A stretch of DNA of 64,000 nucleotides from Cavenderia fasciculata (GCF_000203815.1 NW_004457734.1:503233-567232); one strand, 5' to 3'. Shown: positions 21,230 through 33,156, counted from the stretch's first letter. Made by a program: numbers and translations. The notes: generated from the sequence alone by a model not told the origin.

Positions 21230-22909
21230 ATGATAGATAATTTAACAAATCATATAATCATATTAAAAATAATTAAAGAGATTGATAATAATTCCGATCT
21301 TATATGTCTGTTGATGACATGTAAGAAGTTGTTTTATCATTCTGTTAGAAGTGTTGTAAAGTTTAAACTAATGGATCGAAACATCACGACAATAGTTGGA
21401 CAATATAATACAATAGTGCATGACTTTTATTTAAAGTCATTTATGGATATCATAAAGAATACATTGTCTGATACTCTAATCATACGAGATATTTATCAAA
21501 ACTACCAAAGTAATTGGTTGGTAGACTATCAAACACAACCAAATGATAGATTGATTACGACTACCACTTGTAGTCATAATGGGGAGATGGAAATACCAGA
21601 ATCAACAGAAACACTTCACCTTTATAGTTCACATCATATAGAGTACTATAGAAGTGAAATTGTCAAAAATGGTGTTTTCAAAGTTCCTGATAATGTCAAG
21701 AACCTATTCATCCGAACTGAACATCTCAAGATGATGGATCATATAACAATTCCAAGTGATCTATATTCATTACGTTTTGTGGCCCATGAAAGGGCACAGT
21801 CTATCAGCGTGTCTAGATTTACCAATTTAACAACTCTCTTTATTCAATTTGTTGAATTGGAAAATGAAGAGACACTTCCAACTAGTTTAACAAGTCTCAC
21901 TATGAAATTGGTCCTCTACTCCCACTCGAAATTATTCCATCCATTGACTCGTCTAGTACATCTAGATCTCTATATTCTCGGTCTTCCAATACTAGACTTG
22001 TCTAGACAATCATGTCTTGAATCATTGACCATTGGAACCAATGAATTTAAAGGGATATATATTCCTCCACCTACACATTCACTCGCGCTGACTCGTCTCA
22101 AACTCCCACCTACCTTTAGTCCCACCAACACCCCTATAGAACCAACCAGCCTATTTCCACAGTCACTCAAATACTTGACAGTATCTTTGGAAACACTGAC
22201 CGATACCAAACTCCAAGTCAGTTATCTCCCACCTTCTTTGGACACATTATCAGTTTTTAATTGTTTGAATTCTATCCCGAAAATACTTATTCCAAATAAT
22301 CTTAAAACACTTGAAATCAATTTCGCAAGAAATTATCTATATTTTCCAGATATCTGGATCCCTCCCAATTTGGTTCATTTTAAACTTGAATGTAATTTCC
22401 AAAATGCAAACATCAACCTTCCAACTATATTTCCAGCATCTTTGGAATCACTAGACTATTCTAAATTAGGTATACCCTATCACGACCTAGTTATTCCAAA
22501 CACCATTTCATCTCTCTCTATCAACTTTATATCTAGTGAAACCATATCGATATTTGATCGATTGACAAGACTTTATTCATTGCCACCAAACATCCAAGAG
22601 TTAAAGATCGAGGTTGAAATGTCAACGATTACTAAAATCCGACTGGATGATATAATCAAACGAACCAATGTCCAAGAACTAACCATTTTGATAACCTTTC
22701 TTAAATCAACTCACCACCTCTACTTTTCCATTCGAAGACTGGATAGTGAAAACGTCCTAGTTGTTGAAAATTCAACTATGAATGGTGGAATCATCTCCAA
22801 ACATCAACTACAATCCATGGAAAAAGAGGATACCAGTACAGATACTCCCATCTATCTATGTACATATCAATCCCAAAACTATGAAAAAGTATATTGGACT
22901 ATAGTCTAG
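21230..22909 (+). CDS. F-box-like/LRR protein, tandem paralogue 2
   Basis: Single exon, 559 residues. The N-terminal ~45 residues are nearly the same as in both neighbours (DLICLLMTCKKLFYHSVR). LRR-like units follow (VPDNVKNLFIRTEHL, LPTSLTSLTMKL, LVHLDLYILGLPILDLSRQS, IPNNLKTLEINF). The C-terminal block LYFSIRRLDSENVLVVENST corresponds to that of the neighbours. The repeat faces have diverged far more than the F-box-like head, as expected for paralogues recognising different partners. This last point is inference. Confidence 0.8.
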   Translation: MIDNLTNHIIILKIIKEIDNNSDLICLLMTCKKLFYHSVRSVVKFKLMDRNITTIVGQYNTIVHDFYLKSFMDIIKNTLSDTLIIRDIYQNYQSNWLVDYQTQPNDRLITTTTCSHNGEMEIPESTETLHLYSSHHIEYYRSEIVKNGVFKVPDNVKNLFIRTEHLKMMDHITIPSDLYSLRFVAHERAQSISVSRFTNLTTLFIQFVELENEETLPTSLTSLTMKLVLYSHSKLFHPLTRLVHLDLYILGLPILDLSRQSCLESLTIGTNEFKGIYIPPPTHSLALTRLKLPPTFSPTNTPIEPTSLFPQSLKYLTVSLETLTDTKLQVSYLPPSLDTLSVFNCLNSIPKILIPNNLKTLEINFARNYLYFPDIWIPPNLVHFKLECNFQNANINLPTIFPASLESLDYSKLGIPYHDLVIPNTISSLSINFISSETISIFDRLTRLYSLPPNIQELKIEVEMSTITKIRLDDIIKRTNVQELTILITFLKSTHHLYFSIRRLDSENVLVVENSTMNGGIISKHQLQSMEKEDTSTDTPIYLCTYQSQNYEKVYWTIV

Positions 22910-23080
22910 ATTAATCAACTCTTCAATATATATATATTGACCCATCGACAAAAATTATATAATATTAAATGATTCAAGAAAATAAATAAAAAAAAGCACA
23001 AGAACGTATCGATTTGCAATTTTGACACATTCATGTATGGAGATAGAGAGATATAAGATAAGAGGTAATATAGAGGAGTG

Positions 23081-24838
23081 ATGATAGATAAATTAACAAA
23101 TACAAATATATTACAGATCATTAAAGAGATTGATAATAATGTAGATTTGATATGTCTGTTGATGACATGTAAGAAGTTGTTTTATCATTATGTTAGACAT
23201 GTTGTAAAGTTTAAACATTTAGATTACAAGATAAACTTTAACGAACCACACTATAGTACACTCTTTTATGAGTACAATTTAAAATCATTTGTAGATATCA
23301 TAAAGAATTCAGTGTCTGATACTCTCATCTTAACAGACCCCAATATTGTGGCTTTCAACAATAATGAAAATAATGGCAAATGTACATGGTTTCTAGATTA
23401 CTTGTTTCAACTAGGTAATCGACAGATTACAACTACTGCATGTAACTATAATAGTGAAGAGACGGAAATACCAGAATCAACAGAGACGCTCTATGTATAT
23501 CAACCAAAAGTAAATGCAAAGTTGCAACGTAAATTGGTTATACCTAGTAATATCAAGACTCTAGATATCTTTTTACGTGTCGCCAAATTTGAAGATATAA
23601 CATTTCCAAGTAGTCTAGAGAAACTCTACTTTATGTCTTCCAAACAATCAACAATTAATATGGCTCAACCCTCACTCTTTACCAATCTTACAACGTTATC
23701 TGTATATAGTCAAAGATTTCAAGGTGGCTCATGCTCCTTACCACCCAACTTGACCAGTCTAAGTATATCAAACTCACACTTTGACAGTCACCTCTTTGAT
23801 CAGTTGACAAGTCTAGTGCATGTGGATCTACACCTACTATCATCAATAGATAGCTCAAGAATCATAGATTTGTCTAAACAAGTAAATCTAGAATCTTTTA
23901 TACTTGTAGACTGTAACAATAATCAATCTCTTGGTGATATACATATTCATCTGCCTCTATCATCACCATTCACTCGTCTATCCCTTCCACCAAGATTCAT
24001 ATCCAAACAATCAACCAACCTATTTCCATCAACACTCAAACACTTGGCAGTCTCTTTGGAGACACTAAAAGATTTGAAAGTCAACCCTCTCCCACCCTGT
24101 TTGGTCACTCTGTCCATTTTGGCTTGTAGTAGTTCTATTCCAATTGACCTCATTCCAAATAGTGTCAATACATTAAAGATCAATTACACATCTGATGATT
24201 TGGTATGGTCATTACAGTCATCAACAATTACAAGTTTGGATATTACCTATTCATGTCATATTTATGGTAGAATCCCTTTCTCACTACCTCTTAATTTGGT
24301 TCATTTTTCACTTGGCTGTGAAAGAGACCCTTTAGGAACTCATCCCATCTATCTTACTCTATATCCTCCAGAGATTTATCCAACTTCTCTTGAATCACTA
24401 GATTATTCCAGGGTGTTTGGTGTGTATGACAAACTAGTGATACCAACCACTCTATCATCTCTATCTTTGAACCTTTGTTCAAAACCAATAGCATCGATAT
24501 TTGATCAATTAAAAGATAATCAATCACTACCACCAAATATCAAACATTTAGAGATAGAGGTTTCATCGGCAGACACTAGAATTCGATTGGATGAAATCAT
24601 CAACAAAACCAATGTTCAAGAACTGACATTATCATATGAAAACTTTCCTCTTAAAAATCATATATCTATTAGAAGATTGGACGACCGCAACAAGAATGTA
24701 TTGGTTATAGATAATATAACTTTGAATGGTGGAATCATAGAAATGATCATCAACATTGATCAATCCAATCCAATCTATTTACATTTAGAATGTTTTCATA
24801 ATTATCAAAAACTATGTTGGAGTAATAAAATTAGTTAA
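23081..24838 (+). CDS. F-box-like/LRR protein, tandem paralogue 3
   Basis: Single exon, 585 residues from the ATG at 23081 (an upstream in-frame GTG is not used). The head DLICLLMTCKKLFYHYVRHV matches paralogue 1 closely. LRR-like units follow (IPSNIKTLDIFLRV, LPPNLTSLSISNSHF, LTSLVHVDLHLLSS, IPNSVNTLKINY), then the shared tail ISIRRLDDRNKNVLVIDN. The gap to paralogue 2 is only about 170 bp, so promoter and terminator are compact. The three genes form a head-to-tail array from duplication. Confidence 0.8.
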   Translation: MIDKLTNTNILQIIKEIDNNVDLICLLMTCKKLFYHYVRHVVKFKHLDYKINFNEPHYSTLFYEYNLKSFVDIIKNSVSDTLILTDPNIVAFNNNENNGKCTWFLDYLFQLGNRQITTTACNYNSEETEIPESTETLYVYQPKVNAKLQRKLVIPSNIKTLDIFLRVAKFEDITFPSSLEKLYFMSSKQSTINMAQPSLFTNLTTLSVYSQRFQGGSCSLPPNLTSLSISNSHFDSHLFDQLTSLVHVDLHLLSSIDSSRIIDLSKQVNLESFILVDCNNNQSLGDIHIHLPLSSPFTRLSLPPRFISKQSTNLFPSTLKHLAVSLETLKDLKVNPLPPCLVTLSILACSSSIPIDLIPNSVNTLKINYTSDDLVWSLQSSTITSLDITYSCHIYGRIPFSLPLNLVHFSLGCERDPLGTHPIYLTLYPPEIYPTSLESLDYSRVFGVYDKLVIPTTLSSLSLNLCSKPIASIFDQLKDNQSLPPNIKHLEIEVSSADTRIRLDEIINKTNVQELTLSYENFPLKNHISIRRLDDRNKNVLVIDNITLNGGIIEMIINIDQSNPIYLHLECFHNYQKLCWSNKIS

Positions 24839-25062
24839 AATTAATAATTAAATATTATTATTATTATTGTCCAACAACCCTCAACTTGTACAAGATAATT
24901 GATGATGGTAACGACCAACCCAAATCTATTCAATTGCCAAATCTATTCCCAATCTATTTACACTTGAAATATTATAAAAATGAAAATCATCCAAAAACTA
25001 TGTTTGAGAGAGTTTTAAAATTTAAATAAATAATATTAATTTGAATTAATTGTTGAGTTGTT

Positions 25063-25739
25063 TCACCTAGATTGAATTGGAGGTGATCTTTTTACTTTAA
25101 CAATTCTCCAAGTTGTTTCACCATTTCTTATACTTTGATTAAATACTGGTAATTGTTTGCCGGCCTTATCACCCAAACCCATCGACAGTGCTCCATCTTC
25201 AATCTTGATTTGTACTTTTTTAATGGCTTCTATCATTGGCTTTGGACATGTAAACTCGACCACTGTGCTTGGAAATGTATCGGTATGTTTGACACCGGTC
25301 AAGTATTTGGTAGAATAGATTCTTCCTACCTGTCCCTCTATAATAGCTTGATAGGGTCTATCATCTGGTAATTGATTATTATCAATTAGAAATTGAACTT
25401 CTGAATCTCCCATTGGTCTATACTAAAAATATAAATATAAATAGATTAGTTAATCAAAATTCTAAATATATATATATATATATATCTCTTTTGACTTGTA
25501 TATTTACAACATACAACATTGGTATGAGTTTGAAGATCATAATCTAAAAAACTAGGAGCTTCTAACCAAATAGAAGATGCACCTTTATGTGTTATATTCT
25601 TTAATAGTCCTTTATCGATTAGATCTAATTCATAGGGTAGTAAATGTTTGCTTAACTTTCCAATTGGACCTGCTCTCTCTAATGCTTTTTCATATTCCTT
25701 TAAAAGTTCTTTTCTACATTGTATTTCTAATTTATCCAT
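25063..25739 (-). CDS. Small conserved-looking protein of unknown function
   Basis: Two exons, 25739-25515 and 25422-25063, 194 residues. The donor is GTATGT after HTNV and the acceptor precedes YRPMGDSEVQF. The intron contains a (TA)n tract that would otherwise be read as protein. The N-terminal half is charged and helical (CRKELLKEYEKALERAGPIG). The C-terminal half reads as beta-rich (YQAIIEGQVGRIYSTKYL, TWRIVKVKRSPP) with DGALSMGLGDKAGKQLP. No signal peptide or membrane helix is present. I do not recognise the family. Codon use and intron quality argue that it is real. Confidence 0.7.
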
Positions 25740-28402
25740 GGAGTGGAGAGTGAAGAGATTGAAGCTAGCTCTATCTAATATATTATATTATATTGTCACA
25801 ATGAATAATACAAATCTCTTTTAGTACTCACTAACATATAGTACAGTATACTATGTTTCATATTTGTTTTCGAAAAAGGAAAGAAAAAGAGATCATGATA
25901 TGGATGAGGGAGAAAGTATCAAGAAAAGGAAGTTCATGTGAACTCCATTTTTTTTTTTTTTTTTCATTCGAGTTTGCCGTTTTAAAAATAAACGGAAAAC
26001 AATCTCGAGATTGATCACTTTTTAGGTGACGCATGACCTATAATCACAGTCTCTTGTACGCCCGCTCCTCTATTTAAAATGTTTTTTTTTGTTGGAGGTT
26101 TTCACAGCAAAGATCGGTGTTGTGGAAACAGCGGCTTATCAAACACGGGATGTCTTTTAATAAAAATCTCTCTCCTCGCTTGTTACTACTCCACTTTCTC
26201 ACCTTTAACACTCAACTCTCTCAAAGTGTTCCAATCTTTATCATACCTTCCTCCTCCTCCTTTTGTAGAAGAAGCCTTCATTTATAAATATATATTATCT
26301 CTATCTCTATCTCTATCTCTCTGTATATATATATCTTTATCTCTTTTTTTTAGAGTAGAGTTGTAAAAAAAAAGAATACAGGAAGAAGAAATTCGAACAT
26401 ATAGATAATTTAAAAAGAAGAAGAAGAAGAAAGGTGAGTTTTACTTTTATAGCATCATAAATTCCATCTACTCGGCTCTCCACCTGTACACCCATCCACC
26501 CCCCCCCTTCTCCTATATAGTTTTCCTTAACTTTAACAAAGAGATAGAGAGATAGAAAGACGAGTGCACTTGTAACACTGGAAAATACTACTATGACCAC
26601 ATTATCATAACCAAGAGAATTTTATTTAAATGATGATCTTGTTTTATTGTTTTTGTGTTTATATATATATATTTATGTGCATGGTATTGGAATGGTATTG
26701 GTATTGGTATTGGTTCCAATGGAAAAATAGTGGTAAATGGTAAGTGAGTGAGTGAGTGGGTTGGTAGTGGTCAGTCACTGACTGTGGTGATTATCAACAA
26801 ACAAAAACACTGTCTTTTGTCTTGTCGTCGTTGCTTTTTCTTCTTATTCTTTTTCTTCTTCCTCCTCCTTTTGTATGTATGTATGTTGTTGTTATTGTTG
26901 TTTTCATCAATAGATCAACTCTACAGCAGTGAAAGTAAGGAAGGAAGGAAAGAAAGAAAGAAGGAGTAAATAGTAGAAGAGTAAAACCAAAAGACAAGGT
27001 AAACTAAACGAAACTTATAGATCACTCCTCACTCCTCACTCTCAGTGTCACCATAATATCCATCCCTCTCCTTTACACCATTACATCATGGTAAAGAAGG
27101 AAGAGGAGCACACATAATATCAAGTAGATAGATAGATAGAACAAAAAGGTAAAACTATTCCAAAAATGTGGAGTAAGAGTGAACCCCGCAACCCCTCACA
27201 CACAATTGAAAACCAACAGAACAGTGGCTGTAGATTGTTGATATTTAGTGGTTGGTGGGTGAGGGGTGAGGGGGTTCGCTCAATGCTCTCTCTGACTAAC
27301 TACAGTGATCGTCAATTGGTCATTCTATCATCGTCATTCACTCACTCTCACATTTTTAAAAGCAGTAATATCTTGTGAACAATACTACTCCTCTCCTACT
27401 CCTCCTCCGCTCCCATTATATCTAAATTTTGGATATATATTCATTATTTATTTTTAAATTGTTGGTTATATCATCATCACTATCATCATCACTATCATCC
27501 GTGTGTTTTGCAATCAGAAGAAGAAGAAGAAGAAGAAGAAACTTTAAACAAAAAAGCACTCAACTCACACCTCACACACACAGGATCACTTTTTGCAATT
27601 CAATTACTTGGTTGGGATATTCCCCACCCACTTACTCACTCTGTAGTAGTACCATACCATACCATACCAAGTAGTAGTCTAGCAAGCAGCTCTATTATTT
27701 TAATATCATATTTACAACTACTAGTATTAGTATTTTTCTCTCTTTTGTTTGTTTTTGCTTTGATGAACCGCGACAAAGAGAGAGAGAGAGAAAGAGAAAA
27801 GAACAACAAGGCGACTAAATTTATTAATAGGGTATACTACTAGAATTCCTATATATCCACTTCCACTCCACTCAACCCATCCATCCCTATTGCCAGTCCC
27901 TTATAAAATGTTTGTATTGTCATTGGAAAAAAAAAAAACAATCTTTTATTACATCATTTTTGTTTTTTTTTTAGATTAAAGAGTTCAAATATATATACAT
28001 ACAATTTCAATATTAAAACAACGCAACGACGAGTAGAGTGAATGAGTGAATGAAAAGAGGGAGATTTATATGTAATATATAATTTATATAATTAGAACAT
28101 CGAATTTATTGTTGTGAACAAACCTATGTACATTTTGTATTATTGCAAAATCTCAATTATACGATAAAACCCACCATAGCACCAACTAAAGTTCATTAAT
28201 CATCCCCCAATCGTCACCATTCCATCCCTCCCTCCCCTTTTCCACTTATATATATTATTTTTTAAAACAAACAAATAATATTATTTATAATATATTAATT
28301 ATTATTTATACAATAATCAAAATATATTTTATAATTATATTATATTTATTATTTATTTATTTATTTATTTACAAAAAGTTTGTTTTTCTCAAATTGTAGG
28401 AA
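25740..28402. promoter_or_regulatory. Unusually long (2.7 kb) divergent non-coding region
   Basis: This lies between the starts of the small unknown gene and the purple acid phosphatase. It is rich in simple sequence: CTATCT repeats (about 26300), GAAGAA runs (about 26417 and 27517), ATCATC runs (about 27470) and GATA repeats (about 27125). Apparent reading frames here are low-complexity and not credible. A strong donor-like GTGAGT (about 26432) after a purine-rich leader, and an acceptor-like TTGTAG 3 bases before the phosphatase ATG (about 28399), suggest a spliced 5' untranslated leader. No RNA gene is recognised. Confidence 0.4.
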
Positions 28403-29826
28403 ATGACCTTTATAAACAATCAAAATCATTGGATATCTATATTCATTCTTTTGACCATTTGTATTTGTAATATTGCATTGGCCAGTGAAAATGGATTAAA
28501 TGCATTTCCACAATCAGTCAAATTATCATTGACACCAGTGTATGGCCAAATGAAGGTCAGTTGGTTCACTTCACTCGAGAATGGAGTTAGTTTGGTACAA
28601 TATTCACAGAGTCAATCTGCGCTACAGGCATCGTTGATGAACATCAAGTTGCCAGCCGGATCATCAGTCTACACGGCCAATGGAACTTCATCGGCCTTTG
28701 CTACAGAGTCCAATTGGTTTGGATTCTCCAACATGGTGTTGCTCGAATCACTCGAGCCCATGACCACCTATTTCTACGCCTGCGGAGGCAAGACCGCCAC
28801 CAGTGCCTGGACCAGCGTCAGAAAGTTCACCACTGGCTCGTTTGGCAAGCCAACATCGACCGGCAGCGTCACACCCTTTACCGTCGCACTCTACGGCGAC
28901 ATGGGTTTTGGCGGTGGCTTTAATCAAACCGTCCAAGTGTTGGTCGACAATCTCGACCACTATGACATGATCCTTCACGTCGGAGACATCTCCTACGCCG
29001 ACTATGACCGTGTTCTCCAAGGTAACCAAACCATTTGGAATGACTTTTTATCAACCATTGAACCAATCACTTCAAGTATTCCATACATGTCTACTCCTGG
29101 TAATCATGATGTAAGATTGAAAACAAAAACAAACAAACAAAAAAACAAAAAAAATAGATACTCTTTATTAATTTTTCTTTTTTTCTTTTATTTGATTAGG
29201 TATTTTATTCATTCCAAGCATACCAACAAACATTTAATATGCCAGGTTCATCAAATGAACCATGGTATTCTTTTGATTACAATGGAGTACATTTTGTGAG
29301 TTATTCTACAGAGTCTGATATATCACCATTCACAAGACAATACCAATGGCTCAAGAACGACTTGGACACGTATCGTAGCAAGAATCCAAAGGGATGGGTC
29401 ATTGCCTATGCCCATCGTCCCTACTATTGTTCGACTCAATGGGACTGGTGTCGCAAGCAGACGCTCCGTGCCTTGATTGAGTCTACAATTGGCGAGCTTT
29501 TCCAGCAGTACAATGTCGACATGTACCTCGCTGGCCACACCCACGCCTACGAGCGTACCCAGCCAGTCTACAAGCAACTGCAAATCGGAAACTACCAATA
29601 CCCCGGTGCCACCGTCCACATGATCGTCGGGACACCAGGAAACCAAGAAGGCTTGGACACCAACTGGATCTACCCTACCCCAGCTTGGTCAGGTTACAGA
29701 TACGCTGAACTCGGTTACGCCACCATGTCCATCGTCAACGACACTCACCTTCTTTGGCAATTTATTGCAGACAAGGATCAACAATTAATTGATGAACAAT
29801 GGATTGTTAAAGGTTATTTCGATTAA
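28403..29826 (+). CDS. Secreted purple acid phosphatase (metallophosphoesterase)
   Basis: Two exons, 28403-29110 and 29200-29826, 444 residues. A signal peptide covers residues about 1-27 (WISIFILLTICICNIALA). A fibronectin-like N-terminal domain (about 35-145) precedes the catalytic domain. All five metal-binding blocks are present: GDMG (165-168), GDISYADY (194-201), GNHD (233-236), AYAHRP (His about 308) and GHTH (348-351). The Tyr of the second block gives the purple charge-transfer colour in the family. The enzyme hydrolyses phosphomonoesters, usually in lysosomes or outside the cell. The intron falls right after the GNHD codons. Codon use in the middle is GC-rich, as in highly expressed genes. 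Confidence 0.95.
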
Positions 29827-30163
29827 AACAAAAAAACAAATCAAATCAAAACAAACAAATCAAAATTAATAATAATAATAAGTTATTTTTTTTTTCCATG
29901 TTCGAACCCAATAATTTAAAAAATTGATCAAAATTCCCAAACAAATGAATTCAATCAATTTCAATAGACATAAAATATTTTCCCCTATACTATATAATAA
30001 TATCAATATCAAAACAAAACAAAACAAACAAACAAAAAATTACAAATTACTTTAAGATTAGTATTTTGTAAGATTAGTATTTATTTTTTTAATAATTAAT
30101 AAGTAATTTTTTATTAATTTAAATAAATTATTAAAATTTAAACTATACTTTTATTTCTTATTA
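29827..30163. other. Convergent intergenic region
   Basis: About 340 bp of A/T-rich DNA with AAACAAAACAAACA runs between the ends of the phosphatase gene and the minus-strand ankyrin array. No gene is seen. Confidence 0.4.
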
Positions 30164-32188
30164 TTATTTCTTATTATTATTATTATTATTAATTCTATTT
30201 TCTTTTATAATTTGAAGTTGTTTTAAACGATTCTCAAATAGTTGATTAATTTCAAAATGAAGGATTGGTTTGGATTTGGTTTTGATCATGACCCGTCTAA
30301 TGGTGGTAGAACTATCAAATTGTGACGTGATCAACTTGACCATATCATAGTGTCCACGAATGGATGTATTGATTGATACAAATCGGAGTAGATCTCCATC
30401 ACATTTCTCTTTTCTGACATGGAGTAGAAAAGATGTCATTTCTAGATACCCTAGATAACAAGCTTTTTTGATAGCTCTACTAGTACATCCTTCACTTCGA
30501 TTAAAATGTAAAAACTAATAAATAAAATGTGTTAGAAGAGAATGGATATACTAGTTTGTTGTTTTTTTCATACTTTGACAATTTCCAGGTGATTATTTTC
30601 AGCTGCCATATCCATTGCCCTCTTTGTTGCACCTTCTGTACGATGCTTTTGAAGGTACTTTACTACATCCAAGTGACCACCACCGATGCTTCATCCATAG
30701 CCTTGGTAGTTGCACCTTCACTACGATGCTCTGAAAGGTATTTAACAATTTCAATGTGGCCATTTCCAGATGCCTGATCAATAGCACTGGTTGTTGCACC
30801 TTCACTATGATGTTGATCAATTTCGGGCCATACTCTCGATGGTACCATGGACACTTGGTCGTAAATGAAATAGAAACTATCCAATTTACCTCCAAAGATT
30901 GCCGCTTTTAAAGTATCTATTCGACATTCTATCTTGACAATGTCAACTAGATAGGATAACATTTCAAAGCTTCCAGCCCTAGCAATGTTGAACAAAATCG
31001 ATTCTGAGCATCCTTCAGTTCGATGTTGGTAAAGGAACTTGACCATTTCAAGTTGATACTTTTCGGCGGCCTTATCCATTGCCTTTTTGTTGCACCTTCA
31101 CTACGATGCTCGGAAAGGTACTTTACAACATCAATGTGTCCATTTTTAGCTGCCCAATCCATAGCATCAGTAGTTGCACCTTCACTACGATGCTCTGAAA
31201 GGTACTTTACAATTTCCAGGTGATTATTTTTGGCAGCCCAATTCATAGCCTTTTTTGTTGACCTTCTTGACGATGTTCATGTAAGAACTATAATAAAAAT
31301 AAATGAATTAAATGAAAGCAACTCCTCCTCATACTTGGGCCAAGATCATGCGATAAATACCTGAATCATCTTTAAATGACCATTTTTTGCGGCACCATGC
31401 ATTGCATTCTTTGAACATCCTTCAGTTCTATTAAAATGAAGAAACTAAATATTGAAAAATAGAATTAGATTATTATCTTTTTAACCAACCAACCAAATCA
31501 ACCAACTTACCTTTACAATATCCAAATTACCATGTTTTGCTGCCATATCCTATATAGTTGATCATTGATAACATGTTAGAGATTGAATTAATAATTATAT
31601 AATTCTTTTTGCTTACCAATGCATATGTAGTACATCCCTCTGATCTATTTTCGTGTAAATACTTTACAATGAATCCATTCTTGTACAAGCAGCGTTCATT
31701 GCTTTCTTGTCTAGCTGTACACCTTTGATAGAGCATATCAACTTAACAGTCGATTGATAACCATATTTGCAAGCCACCTTCATTGAACTATTAAGAAAGC
31801 GATTCTCTGTAGAAGGACATCTCTTGATGAGATACTCTAATATCTCTTGATTGCTTATATTATATTGTCTTTCCAAGATATACCAATTAAAGTCAACCCC
31901 TTGACACCATTCTACTAGACGTTCAAGTGTATCCAATGTTGCATTACGATGACTGCAGTATTGACTAATCACTCTACTTCTTCTTTCTAATTCTATTTGA
32001 TCATGTTCGAAATCATCATCTTTAGGTAGATAATGACAAACAAAGTGCCAAGGTAACCCAAACTTTGATATCATTCCAAAAAGAGGTAACTTGATAATAT
32101 CTCTTCCTTTTAATGATCGTCGGTTGTGACTTGCACTATTATCACCTACATGATTGAATATCAATTGTCTGATATATCGATCTAAATA
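30164..32188 (-). pseudogene. Ankyrin-family pseudogene A (minus cluster)
   Basis: All family exons can be traced: N-terminal domain (about 32188-31620; [24 protein letters not shown]), half-unit exon (DMAAKHGNLDIVK, about 31547-31509), one-unit exon ([20 protein letters not shown]), repeat exon, and tail exon (about 30513-30164; GHYDMVKLI, HFEINQLFENRLKQ). The gene is dead. It has no start codon because its 5' end is replaced by an inverted fragment. The frame is shifted near 32175 (two bases missing in the TATATATCAG tract), near 31680 (six-base-scale loss in FIDIVK), near 31270 (EGQQKRL instead of EGATKKAM), near 31080 and near 30680. Repeats still match the living copies well, so loss is recent. 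Confidence 0.85.
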
Positions 32189-32255
32189 TACACAACTACT
32201 CGAGAATCATTTAAAACAACTGATGATCAATAATAATTATAACAACAAATGAAAG
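32189..32255 (+). repeat. Inverted copy of an ankyrin-family gene tail and 3' flank
   Basis: The plus strand here reads [10 protein letters not shown], the family's C-terminal end, while every gene around is on the minus strand. The ~65 bp, including AATAATTATAACAACAA after the stop, match the reverse complement of the tail and downstream DNA of the ankyrin gene ending at 35616. It sits exactly where pseudogene A has lost its start, so it marks a breakpoint. Confidence 0.75.
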
Positions 32256-33042
32256 ATTGGTATATATTTTGACCAATAACAACAAGATAAAAAAAAATTA
32301 GGAAGAGTAGGAGTACCGCCAACAAATTGTGGGAGTATCAACTTGACAATATCATAGTGTCCTTTCATTGATGCAGTTAGTAGTAGTTCTTCATCACATT
32401 GCTCATTTCTGACATTGATTAGAAATGATGCTATTTCCAGTAATCCTCTATCACAAGCAGTCTGAATAGCTGATCTAGTACATCCTTCACTTCGATGCAC
32501 AAATGATAAAGTCATCCTAGTCTTCATCGACTTGACATCTCTTGATGAGATATCCCAATATCTCTTGATTTCTTATTTGATGGTTTTTGCTGTTGTATCC
32601 TTTCAAGTACGCCCAATTAACGTCATTGTGAAACCATTTCAATAGTTGTTCGAGTGTATCCAATGTTGCATTACGATGACAGCAGTATTGACTAATCACT
32701 CTACTCTTTCTTTCGGGTAGTAGTAGTTTCTGATCGTCGTCTTTACTACTATCATCTTTAGGTAGATAATGACAAACAAACTCCCAAGACATCGCATACT
32801 TTGATATCATTTTAAGACGAGGTAAATTGATGATATCTCTTCCTTTTAATGATCGTCGTTGTGGTTGTTTAGCAGTACTATCTTTATCTTCATCTTCATC
32901 ATCATCATCATTTTTATCTTCTTTTGGATACAATCGATTTGATATATCACCTACATGATTGAATATCAAATGTCTGATATGTATATCTAAACACAGAATG
33001 AAATGTGGTGACGGTGGTGTTCGTTGTTGGTGTAGTCGTCAT
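32256..33042 (-). pseudogene. Ankyrin-family pseudogene B (minus cluster, middle deleted)
   Basis: An ATG at 33042 starts a normal head (MTTTPTTNTTVTTFHSVFR), but the TATATATCAG tract has lost two bases, shifting the frame. The N-terminal domain continues in the next frame (about 32969-32520; GRDIINLPRLKMISKYAM). At about 32517 it joins directly to the tail exon ([31 protein letters not shown]). The half-unit exon, all full repeat exons and their introns are deleted. The tail then runs into foreign sequence near 32310 instead of ending in the usual LLENHLKQ. The product, if any, would have no ankyrin domain. Confidence 0.82.
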
Positions 33043-33059
33043 TATTATTACTTCTTTCT

Positions 33060-33110
33060 TGTCAATGCATTCTTTGTTGCACCTTTATTAATATTAAAAT
33101 GTAAATCAAC
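33060..33110 (-). repeat. Stray ankyrin-unit fragment
   Basis: On the minus strand, about 50 bp reads HFNINKGATKNAL, part of a 28-residue unit, directly upstream of the start of pseudogene B. It is a leftover of recombination within the array. Confidence 0.6.
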
Positions 33111-33156
33111 TTTTTCAAGTACAGGAATTTATTCTTTTTTTTAAGCTTGAATATTA

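Noticed and set aside
26079-27843. Short frames in the long non-coding region
   Set aside because: Composed of poly-S, poly-R/E and poly-L from simple repeats; no domain or start context.
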